From Camillea tinctor (taxonomy: Eukaryota > Ascomycota > Sordariomycetes > Xylariales > Xylariaceae), in NCBI GenBank assembly GCA_022578605.1, contig MU394070.1:1-64000 (forward strand): a stretch of DNA of 64,000 bases, given 5' to 3'. This document shows, one piece after another, positions 48,611-60,500 of the stretch. Numbering within the stretch: position 1 is the first letter of the stretch; the number at the start of each line of letters is the position of its first letter. The translations under genes and the position numbers were made by a program. The notes under the pieces are model-generated. The model was not told where the DNA came from and ran no database searches. It worked only from the letters and a program-made list of their open reading frames with translations.

Positions 48611-48949
48611 ATTAGACGCCTATCTGCATGTGGTGGTGTTGGTTAGATTTGACGACTGGAGGTCTCTTTGGGAAGTGCTTCTTCACCTGATGTCTACGAG
48701 ATTGTTTCGGTCGCGTAATACCGACATACGCGCCGCGTTGCACGTCTGAACTTGAGTGCGTGCTGCGCCTCCAGTTGTTGGCCTACGCTGCCTGAAAATC
48801 GGTGGAGATCGGCCCCAAGTTGACCACCAAGTTGTTTCGTGTTGTTATCATGGCCATAGCACGAACCCCCAGCCGGCAAATCATTGAGGCGATTCTGAGC
48901 CGCATCATGTAGGCTATGAACGACTTGGAGGATTTCCTAGCGCTTAGTC
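48611..48949. other. spacer before the NACHT/ankyrin relic, no clear coding
   Basis: About 340 bp with stops in every + frame. It may hold eroded N-terminal sequence of the following pseudogene, but I could not align it to anything. Confidence 0.4.
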
Positions 48950-50029
48950 ACAAGACAAGCCACCCATTGCCAGCGGATGCAAGACCAATGGGGAGGGGAA
49001 AGTATCATCCAAGGAGACGAAAATTGACCTTGAGACTTGGTTAGTTAAAGGAGCTGGCATATTCTGGATAAAGGGCCGCCCAGGATCAAGGAAATCAACA
49101 ACTATGAAGTATCTATTCAACCAGAAGGCGTCAAAATATATTCGTGTCAGGGACGAGCGCGGTTTTGAAAACGAGCCATCCCCAGTTGAATATCATTGAA
49201 ATTTTGTTACAACATAGGGCCAGCCCTGACTCTCGCTACATTCCTTTCGCCGATCACCCTCAATTGTTCTATCCTCTTTTACATACTATAGTCCATTTAA
49301 CCCGTATTGATCTTATGCATCGGCTTGACTTTATGAAATATCTGGAGGGAATCGGCGCTGACCTGAACGCGACCGACTTTGCTGGAAGGACTCTCCTTGA
49401 GATGTTGTACTGGGGTGATAGGGACATGGGGACCCCTGATTGGCATTGGTTGCTTCGTCACGGAGCAAAAATAACCAAAACTATGGTTAGCACTCGATAC
49501 CATAAATGGATTTTTCCATGGTAAAATTGCGATTAAGTGGACTATGATGAGAGAATTACAGTTATACTCGGACCTTAACGATGATAGGCAAAAGCTTGTT
49601 GTAGACGAGAATTCTCCCAATACAGAGTCATCACTTCCCAACCACCCAACATCACCTTTAGAAGATAAAGTAACAGTATATGTTGAAGTAAGTAGTTTGT
49701 GCGTACCACACCTTTGCTATATATAAAACACTTTTACTAATAAGCCCTTAAGGCCTACTACTTTACACTTTTAACTAATACATTTTATAGCAACCTACCT
49801 AAATTCAACAGTATAGCCTAACAGTATTTCGTTTGCTTAGGTGGATTATGACTTAGAACTTTTACCATTTATTCTTTATTATTTGAGCTTTAAAGGACTT
49901 TGCGATCAAGGGGCCCAGCATAATGCTTACAGGGTATTAAGTCAGCCTAAATTTCGTTGGAGGGAGTTTTATACTGATGAAGCTATACGGATTGTAGAAT
50001 CCATTGCCAAGGACTGGTTTGAAAGGTAG
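48950..50029 (+). pseudogene. degenerate NACHT-ankyrin (NLR-like STAND) gene
   Basis: Three pieces in different frames. At about 49011-49137 the frame reads ETWLVKGAGIFWIKGRPG then SRKSTTMKYLF, the start of a fungal NACHT NTPase. The P-loop normally reads GKPGSGKST, so two positions are changed. Within about 50 bp the frame shifts to an ankyrin-like region (49144-49524: NIIEILLQHRASPD, FMKYLEGIGADLNATDFAGRTLLEML, WHWLLRHGAKI). A second shift at a T5 run near 49511-49515 leads into the tail (49544-49687), joined by a plausible intron (GTAAGT..TTAG, 49688-49840) to 49841-50029, ending DWFER. Hundreds of residues between P-loop and ankyrins are missing. These proteins usually act in fungal non-self recognition; this copy is very probably dead. 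Confidence 0.7.
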
Positions 50030-50875
50030 AAGGGAATTTGTGGCAAAAAGGGGATGGATTGTGATTCATATGGGGTCCACAACACGAGTATTGTCCGTAT
50101 GTCCTGGATGATACTGTATTTAGCTTGCCCTATTGGGCTACACACAATCTTTCCTTTGTACTTATAAATAGATTATCTCACTTTCCTAGTCTGCGATAAA
50201 TCTGCCCTCTAACAAAATGGCAACAATGTTGGAATATGAGGGTACTACCCCGTTATACGAAACTATGTTGTGTATTGGAGTGAGACGATAGGTGAGGGGA
50301 AGGATGAAGTGTATTAATCCAGGAGAGAGTCTGTAGAGGGCGTAAGCCTGCTAACCTACCTATATATACTATATATATATATGTGTGTGTGTAGTAGTAG
50401 TATAGTACCGTATAGTCGGGTGGTAACCCTATATTCCAACGTTATGCACCACACCATGTGCATATATTACCTATGTCCTAGACTAATACACTATAGCCTA
50501 TTCCCTCATTATAGTTTCATATCAATAAAGGTATCATGGTTTGTATTGATGCTAATGCATATGATAATTAAAATAATAAAATGAGATGTATCGGGAAAGG
50601 TCAGCGAGAGGGGTGTCTGGTCGCTGACCTGACTATATGAACCATCTATCACGTGATACCCTGTAGGTATAAACGCATGGAACTCCCAATTTATAGCCCC
50701 ACTCAGTCCCACTCAGGACACCAAGTCGGCGGACTTGAAGTTCTGTTACCGTGGAATCGGGAGTGTTGGTATAGTGGGTCGGCGCTGCCGTGACACTTAC
50801 ACCATTTTTAAGTCTTTACACTTATAAATAAAGACTTATAACATATTTAAAACCCCGTCCCGGCTCAGCTTCATC
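50030..50875. other. intergenic, F-box gene promoter side
   Basis: About 850 bp, AT-rich with a TATATA/TGTGTG tract near 50360-50395. No gene recognised. Confidence 0.5.
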
Positions 50876-52787
50876 ATGGCATCGTCCGGTCCATTTCCGC
50901 TCGAGATTATTGAGCGAATCGTTTATTATCTCACCCATGACTGGGTCGGCCCAGACAGGAAGCCACCCACGCCGGGCATCTTCAAAACCTGGAACCGCAT
51001 CGCCGGCGGTGCCCGCTATGCCACCGTCGACAGGGCTTGGCAGCACGCCGTTGAGCGTGAGACCTTCGCCGAGCTACACCTAAACCTGAGGCGGCTTACT
51101 GACGCCGAGGCCATCCTCATCGGGGTCCCGCGACGCCGAATGTACGTGCGCACCATCCATCTCGACGTCGTGCTATCCTGCCTGAGCCCCAAACGGTCAC
51201 ACACCGAAACGGCTGAACAAAGGCAACGGAATTATGACACGCTGCAAGATACGGTCGAGGTTTGCCTGTCAACGCTGAACCATTGGACACATAGGCCTCC
51301 AGTGAAGCTTTGCCTGGATGCGTTTATGCCGATGAAAGACGGTTATCACGCCGAGTCTCCGCCGTCCTCAGCACTACCTCATAGTGTAAAATACCGCTGG
51401 ATGCTGGAGCTACAAGATCTCGAACGAGTCTTGCGCTATGGGCCAGTGAATGCCGTCAATGAGATAGACATGCAGAGAAATATGCAGGTCGGAAGGCCCA
51501 TCTCCGGGGCGGCCGTGTGCACGTTGTTGGCGAGGCTGCCGGCGGCTAGAAAAGTTGACATCAACTGGTGGTGGGATGCAAGTGATCACGATCACTCCAA
51601 CAAGCGGAGAGGTAAGATTCGACCCCCAGACGCACACATATGAATCGATATACTTCTAATATTTCTCTGCAGCATTCGCTCAAGCCCTGGGCAAGGTCAC
51701 GCACGCTATCGACACCTTCCACATCGCTGGTATGTATCCCGAGGAGGTACGCGAGCTACGTCTTGTCCCACACCCTACAGTGGGGGGAAATTAGAAACGA
51801 CCAATTTTTTTTTCACTTAACATCACCAGTTTTCTCACATTTGCAAGACGTTAAAAAATAGAAAAAAAATATATATGTAATATTTAATATTATCTTTTAT
51901 ACACACTGGTTTTATTTTATTTTTTACATTTTATTTCATGCTAATAAGTAAGTAAACGTTAATAAAAATTTATTTTTACCTCGCAAAATTAAAATATTAA
52001 AAGCAATAGTTAAAATTATTATATATATATATCTATATATAACTTTATAAATAAAAATGTTAAAAATAAATAGTTTATATATTAAAAAAATATAATACTT
52101 AAAGTTAATAAATATAATTTTTATATTTTTAATATTATGTATTAAAGGTGTTATAGCTATTTAAATAAGGAGGGTTTTGTGGTTGAAGTAAAGGGAAAAA
52201 ATTGGTCGTTTCTAATTTCCCCCCACTGTATCCCTTAGTAACACGAAGGTAAACTAGATGAATTATTTTAGGCTTTCGGTGTAATATCCCAGCGCCTGCA
52301 GCACCTCTACTTGTACGGCCTTGTCGTCGACGACTCGATATTTCTTCAATACAATTCACCACCTGAGATGATGTCATCACCAGCGCATTGGGCGCGATTA
52401 GAAACTTTCGACCTTAACTACCTGCCCATCACGCCGTTTAACGAGTGGCTGTTCCATCCCGACCTAAGGAACCTAGACGGAGAAAGTGAGCCCACTATCG
52501 CAGATCCAGTCTTACAGCGCTGGTACCTTGCTGCAGCGCGCGCGGCCCTCGAGATGCCTTTGCTCAGAAACATGAGGATCATAGCAGAAATGAGTCACTA
52601 CAGTGGCTGGCACAAGTTCTGGTACCACCGCGACGCAAAGAATAAAGTTGTAAAGGCGATCTGGACTAGCAACTCTGGGTTCATGCCTGAGAACGAGGTG
52701 CTAGCCGCTTGGCAGGACGTGGCCCGGAAGCATATGGACGGGACAGAACTGGTGGTGGAGATCCTGCAGGACAAGTGGGCCGTGTAG
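50876..52787 (+). CDS. F-box protein with transposon-bearing intron
   Basis: Proposed exons are 50876-51611, 51673-51746 and 52272-52787, giving 441 aa. The N-terminus FPLEIIERIVYYLTHDW and AGGARYATVDRAWQHAVERETF is the usual F-box start of this fungal family. Such proteins recruit substrates to SCF ubiquitin ligases; the substrate is unknown. Intron 1 (61 nt) is standard. Intron 2 spans 525 nt (GTACGC..TTTTAG) and contains a 451-bp MITE plus one copy of the TA duplication; without them it would be 72 nt, normal for this genome. The joined frame reads through FHIAGMYPEE into AFGVISQRLQHLYLYGLVVDD with no stop. A GTATGT site at 51730 is a stronger donor but leaves the frame broken, so the second junction is less certain. 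Confidence 0.75.
51778..52228. mobile_element. MITE, pogo/Tc1-mariner type, with 33-bp perfect terminal inverted repeats
   Basis: The ends 51778-51810 and 52196-52228 are perfect inverted repeats of 33 bp, starting CAGTGGGGGG and ending in CCAATTTTTT. TA flanks both sides (51776-51777 and 52229-52230), as expected for a TA target-site duplication. CAGT ends plus TA are typical of fungal pogo/Fot1-like elements. The interior is very AT-rich with no ORF, so the element is non-autonomous and would need a transposase from elsewhere. It sits inside the second intron of the F-box gene. The perfect TIRs suggest a fairly recent insertion. No second copy is seen in this window. Confidence 0.93.
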
Positions 52788-53454
52788 AGGAGGGCGAGGC
52801 AATGGCGGCTATGGGTGTCAGGCAATACAAAAAAGTGTTATCGATCTCTTCTGTTAAAATGTGAGTGGGATATCGGACTTCATTACATCTGTGGGAAAGT
52901 ACAATATTAATTATCACGATTGTAAGCAACGTCGGGAATACACTTGGTAGGTATTATCCCGGGAAAAAAGGGGGCGAACAGGCAAAGCTCAAATAACTTG
53001 TGTATGGACGTTCGCTTCAATCACGAGTATTCTACCGAAATCCCATTCCCTCAAGAGTGACTTCATATTCATTATACCTAAACAAGCAGGAAGACCTAGC
53101 CCTGGTAGCTGACGATACATGAATATAGTACAGACTTGATATATGTCAACATGCCTATTATAGTATTGCACGCCATGGCAGCGGCCCAGTCTCTGAAATC
53201 TCACTCCTCGATGAAGCCAAGAGATAGCGACACGAAAAGTTATTTGCTGTGAAACGAAGGAGACAAATAAGTACATAGGGAAAATGTGGCAAAAGCGAAC
53301 GCTAATTACCCTTCGACAATTAGCCCCTTTATATAGTACGCCACAGAAAATATATAGGTATACCCAAGAGCATAATTTTGAGTTCAACATAAACCATACA
53401 AAATGGTCTGCCCCCACTGCCGCGAACAAATAACCTAACGGACCTAGGTATAGG
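52788..53454. other. intergenic, no gene seen
   Basis: 3' flanks of the F-box gene and of the LysM-like remnant. A 146-codon minus frame (52989-53429) is hydrophobic in parts, but I see no family motif and do not call it. Confidence 0.45.
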
Positions 53455-53871
53455 TTATATCTCTTTATTAGGATACCCCAATGCAGTACGCCTCTTTACC
53501 CCAAAAGCTGGGACGATTGCAGAACGTGTTAGCGAGTCTGTACATGAGGTGGTGCAGAGATCTGTCAGGTCGTCAGCCGTTAGCTGGATTGGCGAGGCGG
53601 CGATGGTCCCGGCCTGTCCTTGGCTTGATAGCAGCAGCTCTATGCTTTCAGGGGAACAGGATACGGGCGTTTCCATAGCAGTGATACATCCTGCTGATAG
53701 TTCATCCAAGCCGGTGAAGTTGAAGAGCTGTGCCTGCGTAGTGTTGTCTCATGGGCTCAGGCTACGTTCAAGGTAAACTTCGTGGACGAGGCCAGGTGAG
53801 CCCGAAACGGGAGAGAAAAGAACACCGGCGGCTAAGAACAGCGGTAATACATCCATCCTAAGTTTAAACAT
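53455..53871 (-). pseudogene. truncated LysM-effector-like secreted protein (or very short gene)
   Basis: On the minus strand an ATG at 53871 opens a clear signal peptide (VLPLFLAAGVLFSPVSG). The same frame continues after one TGA (53744-53742) into FNFTGLDELSAGCITAMETPVSC and LTADDLTDLCTTSC. That Cys pattern resembles the N-terminal domain of fungal LysM-containing secreted proteins (LSSACL.ALN..V.C and ..LC...C). The TGA can be avoided by a 45-nt intron (53778-53734, GTTTAC..GCAG) in phase 0, but that is very short. After CTDSLT the similarity stops and the frame ends with an unrelated tail; no LysM repeat is found. I read it as a truncated relic, though a short expressed protein (about 123 aa) is possible. 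Confidence 0.45.
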
Positions 53872-54345
53872 CGTGTAAAACCAGTGATAGGGGTTAGAAA
53901 ACCAAGTTGGTGTGAGGTTCGAAACTTCAAGTCAAGAAGAATGGAAAGACTCGAGATTCAGAAGCAGAACATCTACCTTACCTATCAATCATCTGTTAGT
54001 CAACAGCCATTTTCTTCAACCACACCGAACTCAAGAGCTCATCACAAATTTGCTTTGCATGTACTATCCTTATCGAGAGAAGTCACTCTACATCGAGGGT
54101 CGACGTTCTTTTTTGCAAATGGGAGTCCAAAATTAGATACCCCTTGATCATGCGTGATATCTTTTCGATACTTCGTCCCGTGTGTACATCCCCAAGATGC
54201 TCTAGAACCACAATTGTTGGATCTTAAAGAGGTCTAGTTGCGGCGCCTCCCGTAAAACGGCTTATACCTTGAAGAAAATATTGACAATACTATTCAGGCT
54301 ATATTCTTCCTGTCATCATGTGGGCTAGTTTGTATTAACTTCCAG

Positions 54346-54582
54346 TCACTTACACCTTCTTGATATAGTCACGGCTGCTAACATAACTTCTATCAGCTTA
54401 TCACATAACCCATGTTCCAACCACACTTCGACCTGCACTGTACCTGAATCCACTTGCGCCGCCAACATACCTAGACATGCTTCGCTATAATTAGTGGTCT
54501 TTCTCAACTTATGTCGAGCTAATATTTCTCTTTCGAGCATAAGTAGAGACAGTTTTGGATGATCTCGAAGATATGTCCTCAC
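54346..54582 (-). pseudogene. protein-like fragment, family not recognised
   Basis: The minus frame reads RTYLRDHPKLSLLMLEREI, then SEACLGMLAAQVDSGTVQVEVWLEHGLCDKLIEVMLAA. It is open for a few codons further upstream to a stop at about 54617. Amino-acid use is balanced and helix-like, unlike nearby chance frames. There is no clear start, no flanking exon and the setting is AT-rich. It may be one exon or relic of a larger gene. I cannot name the family. Confidence 0.25.
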
Positions 54583-57500
54583 TATGAAGGGTCCAGTTTT
54601 GATGGATTAGGCACCTAGATAGGTATTAATGATAGTGAAAGTGTTTACTCTCCCTTAAACAAGATGATATGTAAAGCTGGTCAAAAGAAAAGAAAAAAGA
54701 CCATTATCAGGTGACTGACCTAGGTCAGACCAGTACTGAAATGTGAGGGCCAGTTAGATATCAGGTTGGAAACATGACTTAGCTCAGCCTATATATAAGT
54801 TTGGAGCAAACCCGTCACAAGGGTCCTAGTACATGGTGTAGCGATGGTAATCACGGTGTTGTTGTGCAGAACACTAGAACTCTAGCTACTTGTAATACCT
54901 TTATCAATAGCATATTCCTCAGGCAAGTCATCTATCGATTTACAGTTTTCTAAACCCTGCAAGTCCCACTATGGTATTGTTGCTGTGGGAGGAACCGAGC
55001 TACCTAGGTGGCCACTCAGAGCAGTGTGGCTTGTTTACATACAGACATCTTCTTTGTTCTGTCTTCTGGACTAAGGGTTTAACTTTTTAGCTCCTCGCAT
55101 CCTGTAAAAGAAAGCTTTGCATGGATAATAGTATCAGAGGTAGTTGTAGTTCGAGTCTCCCGCATAATGACATTGCGATTATTTGAGCCCATTTTATGAC
55201 TGTGACATGCCCTTCTAGATGTGAATCCAGGTAGGTCACGTAGTGGGTTGTCTTGACTTTAGGAGTTGCAGTGATTCGAGATTTGTTTAGGATATCTTCG
55301 ATTTATGCTTGTTGGAGGGATTTCGAGGACTCTCACTATTGATTTCGAAAGAGAAATAGAAGCTTTTATTGATAGCTGGAAAGTGAGTGACTATAGGAAA
55401 TATTCTTAACTTATATACACATTCATGTCGATGCTATCGACTACTGTTGCCGATATCGACCCTTTGACACTAGTGATACCTAACTACGTTGGCGACAGTT
55501 ACATTCTTAGTCCAGGAATGGCTAGCTCGTATTCCCAAAATAAATGTCATGTTGAAATAACAGTTCTTCTGTTTCCGGCGACTTCACTTAAACTAATGGG
55601 TCGCAACGATGACCTTCGTGACATATGGATAAACAGCGACATATTGAAGGTGTTGTCCAAGGGTTCGTTAATATAATATGATAAACTGGACTAGCAAAAC
55701 CACTGTACTAACAGTTAATAACTGACGTATCTTTCCTAGGTTCTTAGTACCCTTCCCCTTGTTCTGAAATCAGTAAATATGATACCGCGACTAATTTCCG
55801 CTTTAGGTGCAAGAATAAAATTATTTACTAGAAAGTTTACTCATATATCTTTCTTATTTATACTATCAATTATCATCATTTGTCTATTTTAATATCACCA
55901 GATAATCTTGGTGTATATATTTAAGAGTCCTTCAATGGCCATGCAATAGTGTATGGTTGGAAGCCGATACTTCAGTTATAAAATAGAAGCTCCTCAATAT
56001 ATAAAGAAATACCTTCGGCCTTTTTTCAAGATAATTAGCTAGCTTTAAGGTGAAATTTCTAAGTGTATTGTTATAGATAGCTAAACATCGTATAGTAATC
56101 AGGTACTTGCTTGTCAATGAGTAGTATATATAGAGAACTCGAAACATCAAAGCAAAATGCTTCTTCCTCTAGTTATTTTTTAATATAATCTGGGTCTTCA
56201 CTGACCATTTCAGTCAGCACTAGAAGAAATACGCTTAACTCAACTACATGGTATATAACACAACTTCGATCTCCACTAATTAACAGTCACAGGACATATA
56301 AACTAACACATGTCTATAGGCATTATAGCATAAGGGTATTTAGAACATGAGAAGACCATTTAACTATTAATCGATCATATATCTGAGAATTTTACTGCTT
56401 GGCATTTAGCAATAATCCCAGAAAGCATTCAATCACCAAAGTATAACTCGTAACATAGCTTTCTGCTCAATTTCCTAACCAAAGCTTCAAGGAAATCTCA
56501 GCATGTACTACGAACCACCTTATAAATGCAAAACATAAAAACCAAAATCACTCGCCCTATATAGAGTAAGAACCTCCTTTGTTCATAGAAAGTATGTATC
56601 GTATAATGGTTCTATACACCGCAACTCTAGTCTGTCACCTAGCGTTTAAGACATAATGATAATGCACATGCCAGTTTCTTGTTCATATGTACGAATCGTG
56701 TTCATCCTCTATTCTACCCATCGCTTGCATTTTTTTAACCTACCAACGCCTAGGTGACCGTCAAAGCAGAAAGAACAATAACTGGTTTCGACGTTCTATA
56801 GGCTCGTTGGATAGGGCCATATTATCGAATCAACAGACAGTGTCATCTTCATTCGACCGCATTTACACGGCTCGCTGGTGCAGAGAGAAAGAGCCGGGTC
56901 ACATAGATACGTGTTGACAAAAACTACTACAGGTATCAGATCATGTCAACCCAGCAGTCACAAATCCACCGAGATGCATGAATTCGCCCAGAAACTCGGG
57001 GAAGGCCCAGCCTATCGGTCAAACCCACGGTGGCATTTCTACCCAACGAACCATATCGGGGCCTGTGTTAAGACGAAACAACAGCATCCATGAAGAACGC
57101 CGTTAAGCTCAGGCAGCTTTTTCTCCTCATCGCCGAAAATGTTCGTGCTACGGTCAGTGCGGTAATCTCTGACAAGCCACCTCCCCGTTCCTCTCCGATC
57201 TCCTATCAAGACAGATTCTTATTATTCGGTATAGTAAGGCGCAAATTTTACACTACATACATCGACGAATATAGAAGCCTATCAATCATATCATTGCCCC
57301 CCTCCCCTTTCTGTTCCCCACTTTTTACAACCTTATGTAGTCCCTACGCGTTGTGTTTCCTTACCCGGACCCTGGCGGCTTGGGCCGTTTTCTGCGACCA
57401 TGTGTATTCCTTTTCTTTTCTTCTTTAGTGTAGTTCTTATCCAGGGTCTTCCCGCCGACAGATCCCGAGAGCCTTACCGTTCCCGCTATCCGAGCATAGA

Positions 57501-60500
57501 CAAGGGAAACAAACAAAAGATAGTTACCAGAGATCAGATCCATGCGCCTGCATTGCATATCTAGAGATACGCACGTACGCCCTTCTTATTTCCCCCTCTC
57601 TCCCCCAACTAATCTACTAGAGGAGGCATGTACATCCGTACGTACCTAGCCAAACAGGTAGGTAGCTTGCTGTACTTAGCAGTACTATTGTAGTAATAGT
57701 ACGTGTGTAGCTGCAGCCCACGCAGCTGTACTGGGGTTAGTTAGCCGGTGAATGGAAATAAAAAGGGAAGATTATGGAAAGAAGGAAAACCCCTAAGCGA
57801 TTCGCGATGGCCTGCTTCTACGGGGCGTATCGCCCCTCGCATCCGGGCACCGACCAGCGAGAACGCTATCGAGCGATCTAGACCGGTCCAGAAAGGACGC
57901 CGCAGGAGCCGGGGTGTTCCCCAACCCAAACAATTTTTTTTGTCACCTAGCGCCACCTATGAATGGAGATATGGGGGTGGATATGGGAGCACGAGGTTCA
58001 TGCAGGAGAGCGAAAGAAGCCGTATCTAATGGTTTTAGGTTCCCTTTTGTGGTTGTTGGGAGAAGATGAGGAGACGCCATCCCGTAGACAGGGTTTAAGG
58101 TATGTAAGATGGGAGTATCAAGAAAAGAAAAACTTGTTCGCGAATTAAAAACTATCTCGTGTCATGTACTATGCTAAAGGAAAAGGGGAAAGGCAAGAAA
58201 GGCAAAAAACTACCCTAACTTACCAACATAAAATAGTATAGAACTACGTAGGGGAAAAGTTATTTTAAGCTTTTGATTTAGATGCTTACTAGCTGCATAA
58301 AACATGTTGACCGGATATCGTCTGGTCTAGCATGACCTGGCGTCTCAATAGGATCCCCTGCTTTTTCTTTGCACAGGTACATATCTGTCAGTCTTCTAAC
58401 TACCCAAGTAGGCTAGGCAAGATCTGTTCTTTCTTATAGAACGTATATACGATGTACATAATCATTGCCTTGTTCCTATTGCTATTGTAAAGGATTTCCA
58501 TAAACCCAGTTGGTTAACCTCGGTAAGAGCGTACGGCCGGTTCCTTCGGACAGAGCAGTCGTGAAGTCCAAGCTGCATATTTTGCGTATCATTTTCCGCG
58601 AACGTAGGATTCAGGGGTTCAGTAGAAAGGAGCATTAACCCGTTGCGGGCCCAACCGCCTCGTACATCCGGGGAGGGACTGGATGTCAGGGATTCCGCCG
58701 TGAGAACGGGTTTGCGGTAATTTGGCCCCTTTTCCGACTCCCGCTCCCGCGAGCTCTGTAGTCGGAATTACGGCAATAGACGGTATCACATCGCACAAGA
58801 AGGATCGACTTTATCAAAATCTGAGGCAGAACTATCAAAGCTTGAATAAACATACAGTGTTTTTGTGTACTGTAGTGTTCAAATCATGCGCATTGTAATT
58901 AGATAAAAAGAACGTGCTTGGCCTAGAATTAGAGGCTAAAAGCTTGAAAAGAGAATCATCTAATGAAGGGGGTTGGAGAGACCGGACCACGAGCTGGCCA
59001 AGCGTCAACTTACCGGCATCCCGCTCAGCTTCTTACCTCTCCTGACCCCTTTCCACTCCTTTCTACAAGTCTCTCCTAGATACAACTCAGATGATAAGAC
59101 GATATGGGTGAAAGATACTTACCACGCAGCGACTCGAACGAAAGAAAACATTACCTCTGTACCGCCCATGGAGCCTGTACCACCCTCACAAAACTGCGGA
59201 TGACGCGGAAGACACGGAATCCAGGGCGAGCAGGTCGCAGAACGAGAGAGGCGGTTACGAGACTCTCGCCACATCTCTCATGCTCTGTGTTTCTAACCCT
59301 CGCTCACCGCGCGAGAAGAACACCTCAAGCTGGATGAGCGGGAAGGGTGAACATGGGCACAGGGCAGGATGAGCGTTGATGGAGGGTGTCCGAGTCCATC
59401 ATCTGCCCATGAAAGACCCGTATCGAGAGAAGACGGGAAATGAATTGCCGCCGTGCACTCTCTCGCATACCATATCTCGCCTCCCTTCGCCTCCTTTCCC
59501 GCCCGTCCAAGCTACGTAAGACGTGACGACGACCACGACGATGAAGGGGGCTTGCCAGAAAGGCTATGTCGTATGGGCCAGCCACACACAACAAGCAGTG
59601 GCTGATCCGAATACACATCACCGATCAGCGCGGTAAGTAATTTCTCAGTGTCTCATGGTCGTTCGTCTTTCGGAGCTTCTTCTCCCCCCCGCTGACCGGC
59701 TGACTTTGGGCAGTACACCACCATCATGGTATGCCGTCGGTCCCGGGAGATAGAGAGGCGGGAAGAGGGAGGAGGCCTCATGATCCCGAGTTATCCGATC
59801 AAGTTGATCGAGTTCGGGCAGGGCTGACTGAGTAAAGAATGCAGCCAGCCTCTTTGCTTCCCAGGAGGTAAAGGTGGGAAGAGAGACAGAGATAGGAAAG
59901 GGAGGTAAGAGAGTAAGTGGAAAGACAAAGTTGGACCGAAAAGGAGACGGAAACGTATGATATGATGTCAAACCTGTTTCCTGTTTATCTCTGGGGTGGT
60001 TTCGTGTGTGTGAGTGTGTGAGTGAAAAGGTGTGTATAGGAATGTGTGTGGGTGTGGATGTGCGAGGCCGACGAACACAGTACGAACCCATCGCATCTTG
60101 ATTTCCTCTTTATCTTTTTTCGCGTATCTCTTACCCTCCCTCCTATGCTACCCATCTCTCAGCGTGACCTAGTTAGTACGATGGGAATACACACACGCGC
60201 GCTTCATATCGCCACTGAAAAGCTACATTTATTCCCTCTTCCGCCCCCCCTTCCTCTAACGATACGAGTTTCCGGACCACCACTCAACCAAGGAAAATGG
60301 TGGGCAAAGTATCTAGGATCAAAAGAAAAAAGGAGAGAAGTTGAGAGAGATACGCGTCGTTTCTTGAAGATCACTTATTGAATACGGATCACAGATCCAG
60401 AGGGTGTGGTGGATGTCGTATGTAATGCGCCAAAATCAATAGACGAGGGCGCGCGGAGAGCGCGGCGCGCCCATATATCTATCTATGGTATATTCAACCG

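Noticed and set aside
51776..52230. MITE insertion as a disruption of the F-box coding sequence
   Set aside because: The + frame does stop inside the element, but intron boundaries around it restore a continuous frame and a 72-nt ancestral intron, so intron insertion is the better reading.
59645..60091. 148-codon minus frame
   Set aside because: His/Thr/Ser/Pro-rich because it reads GTGTGT- and GGAGAG-type simple sequence; no family resemblance.
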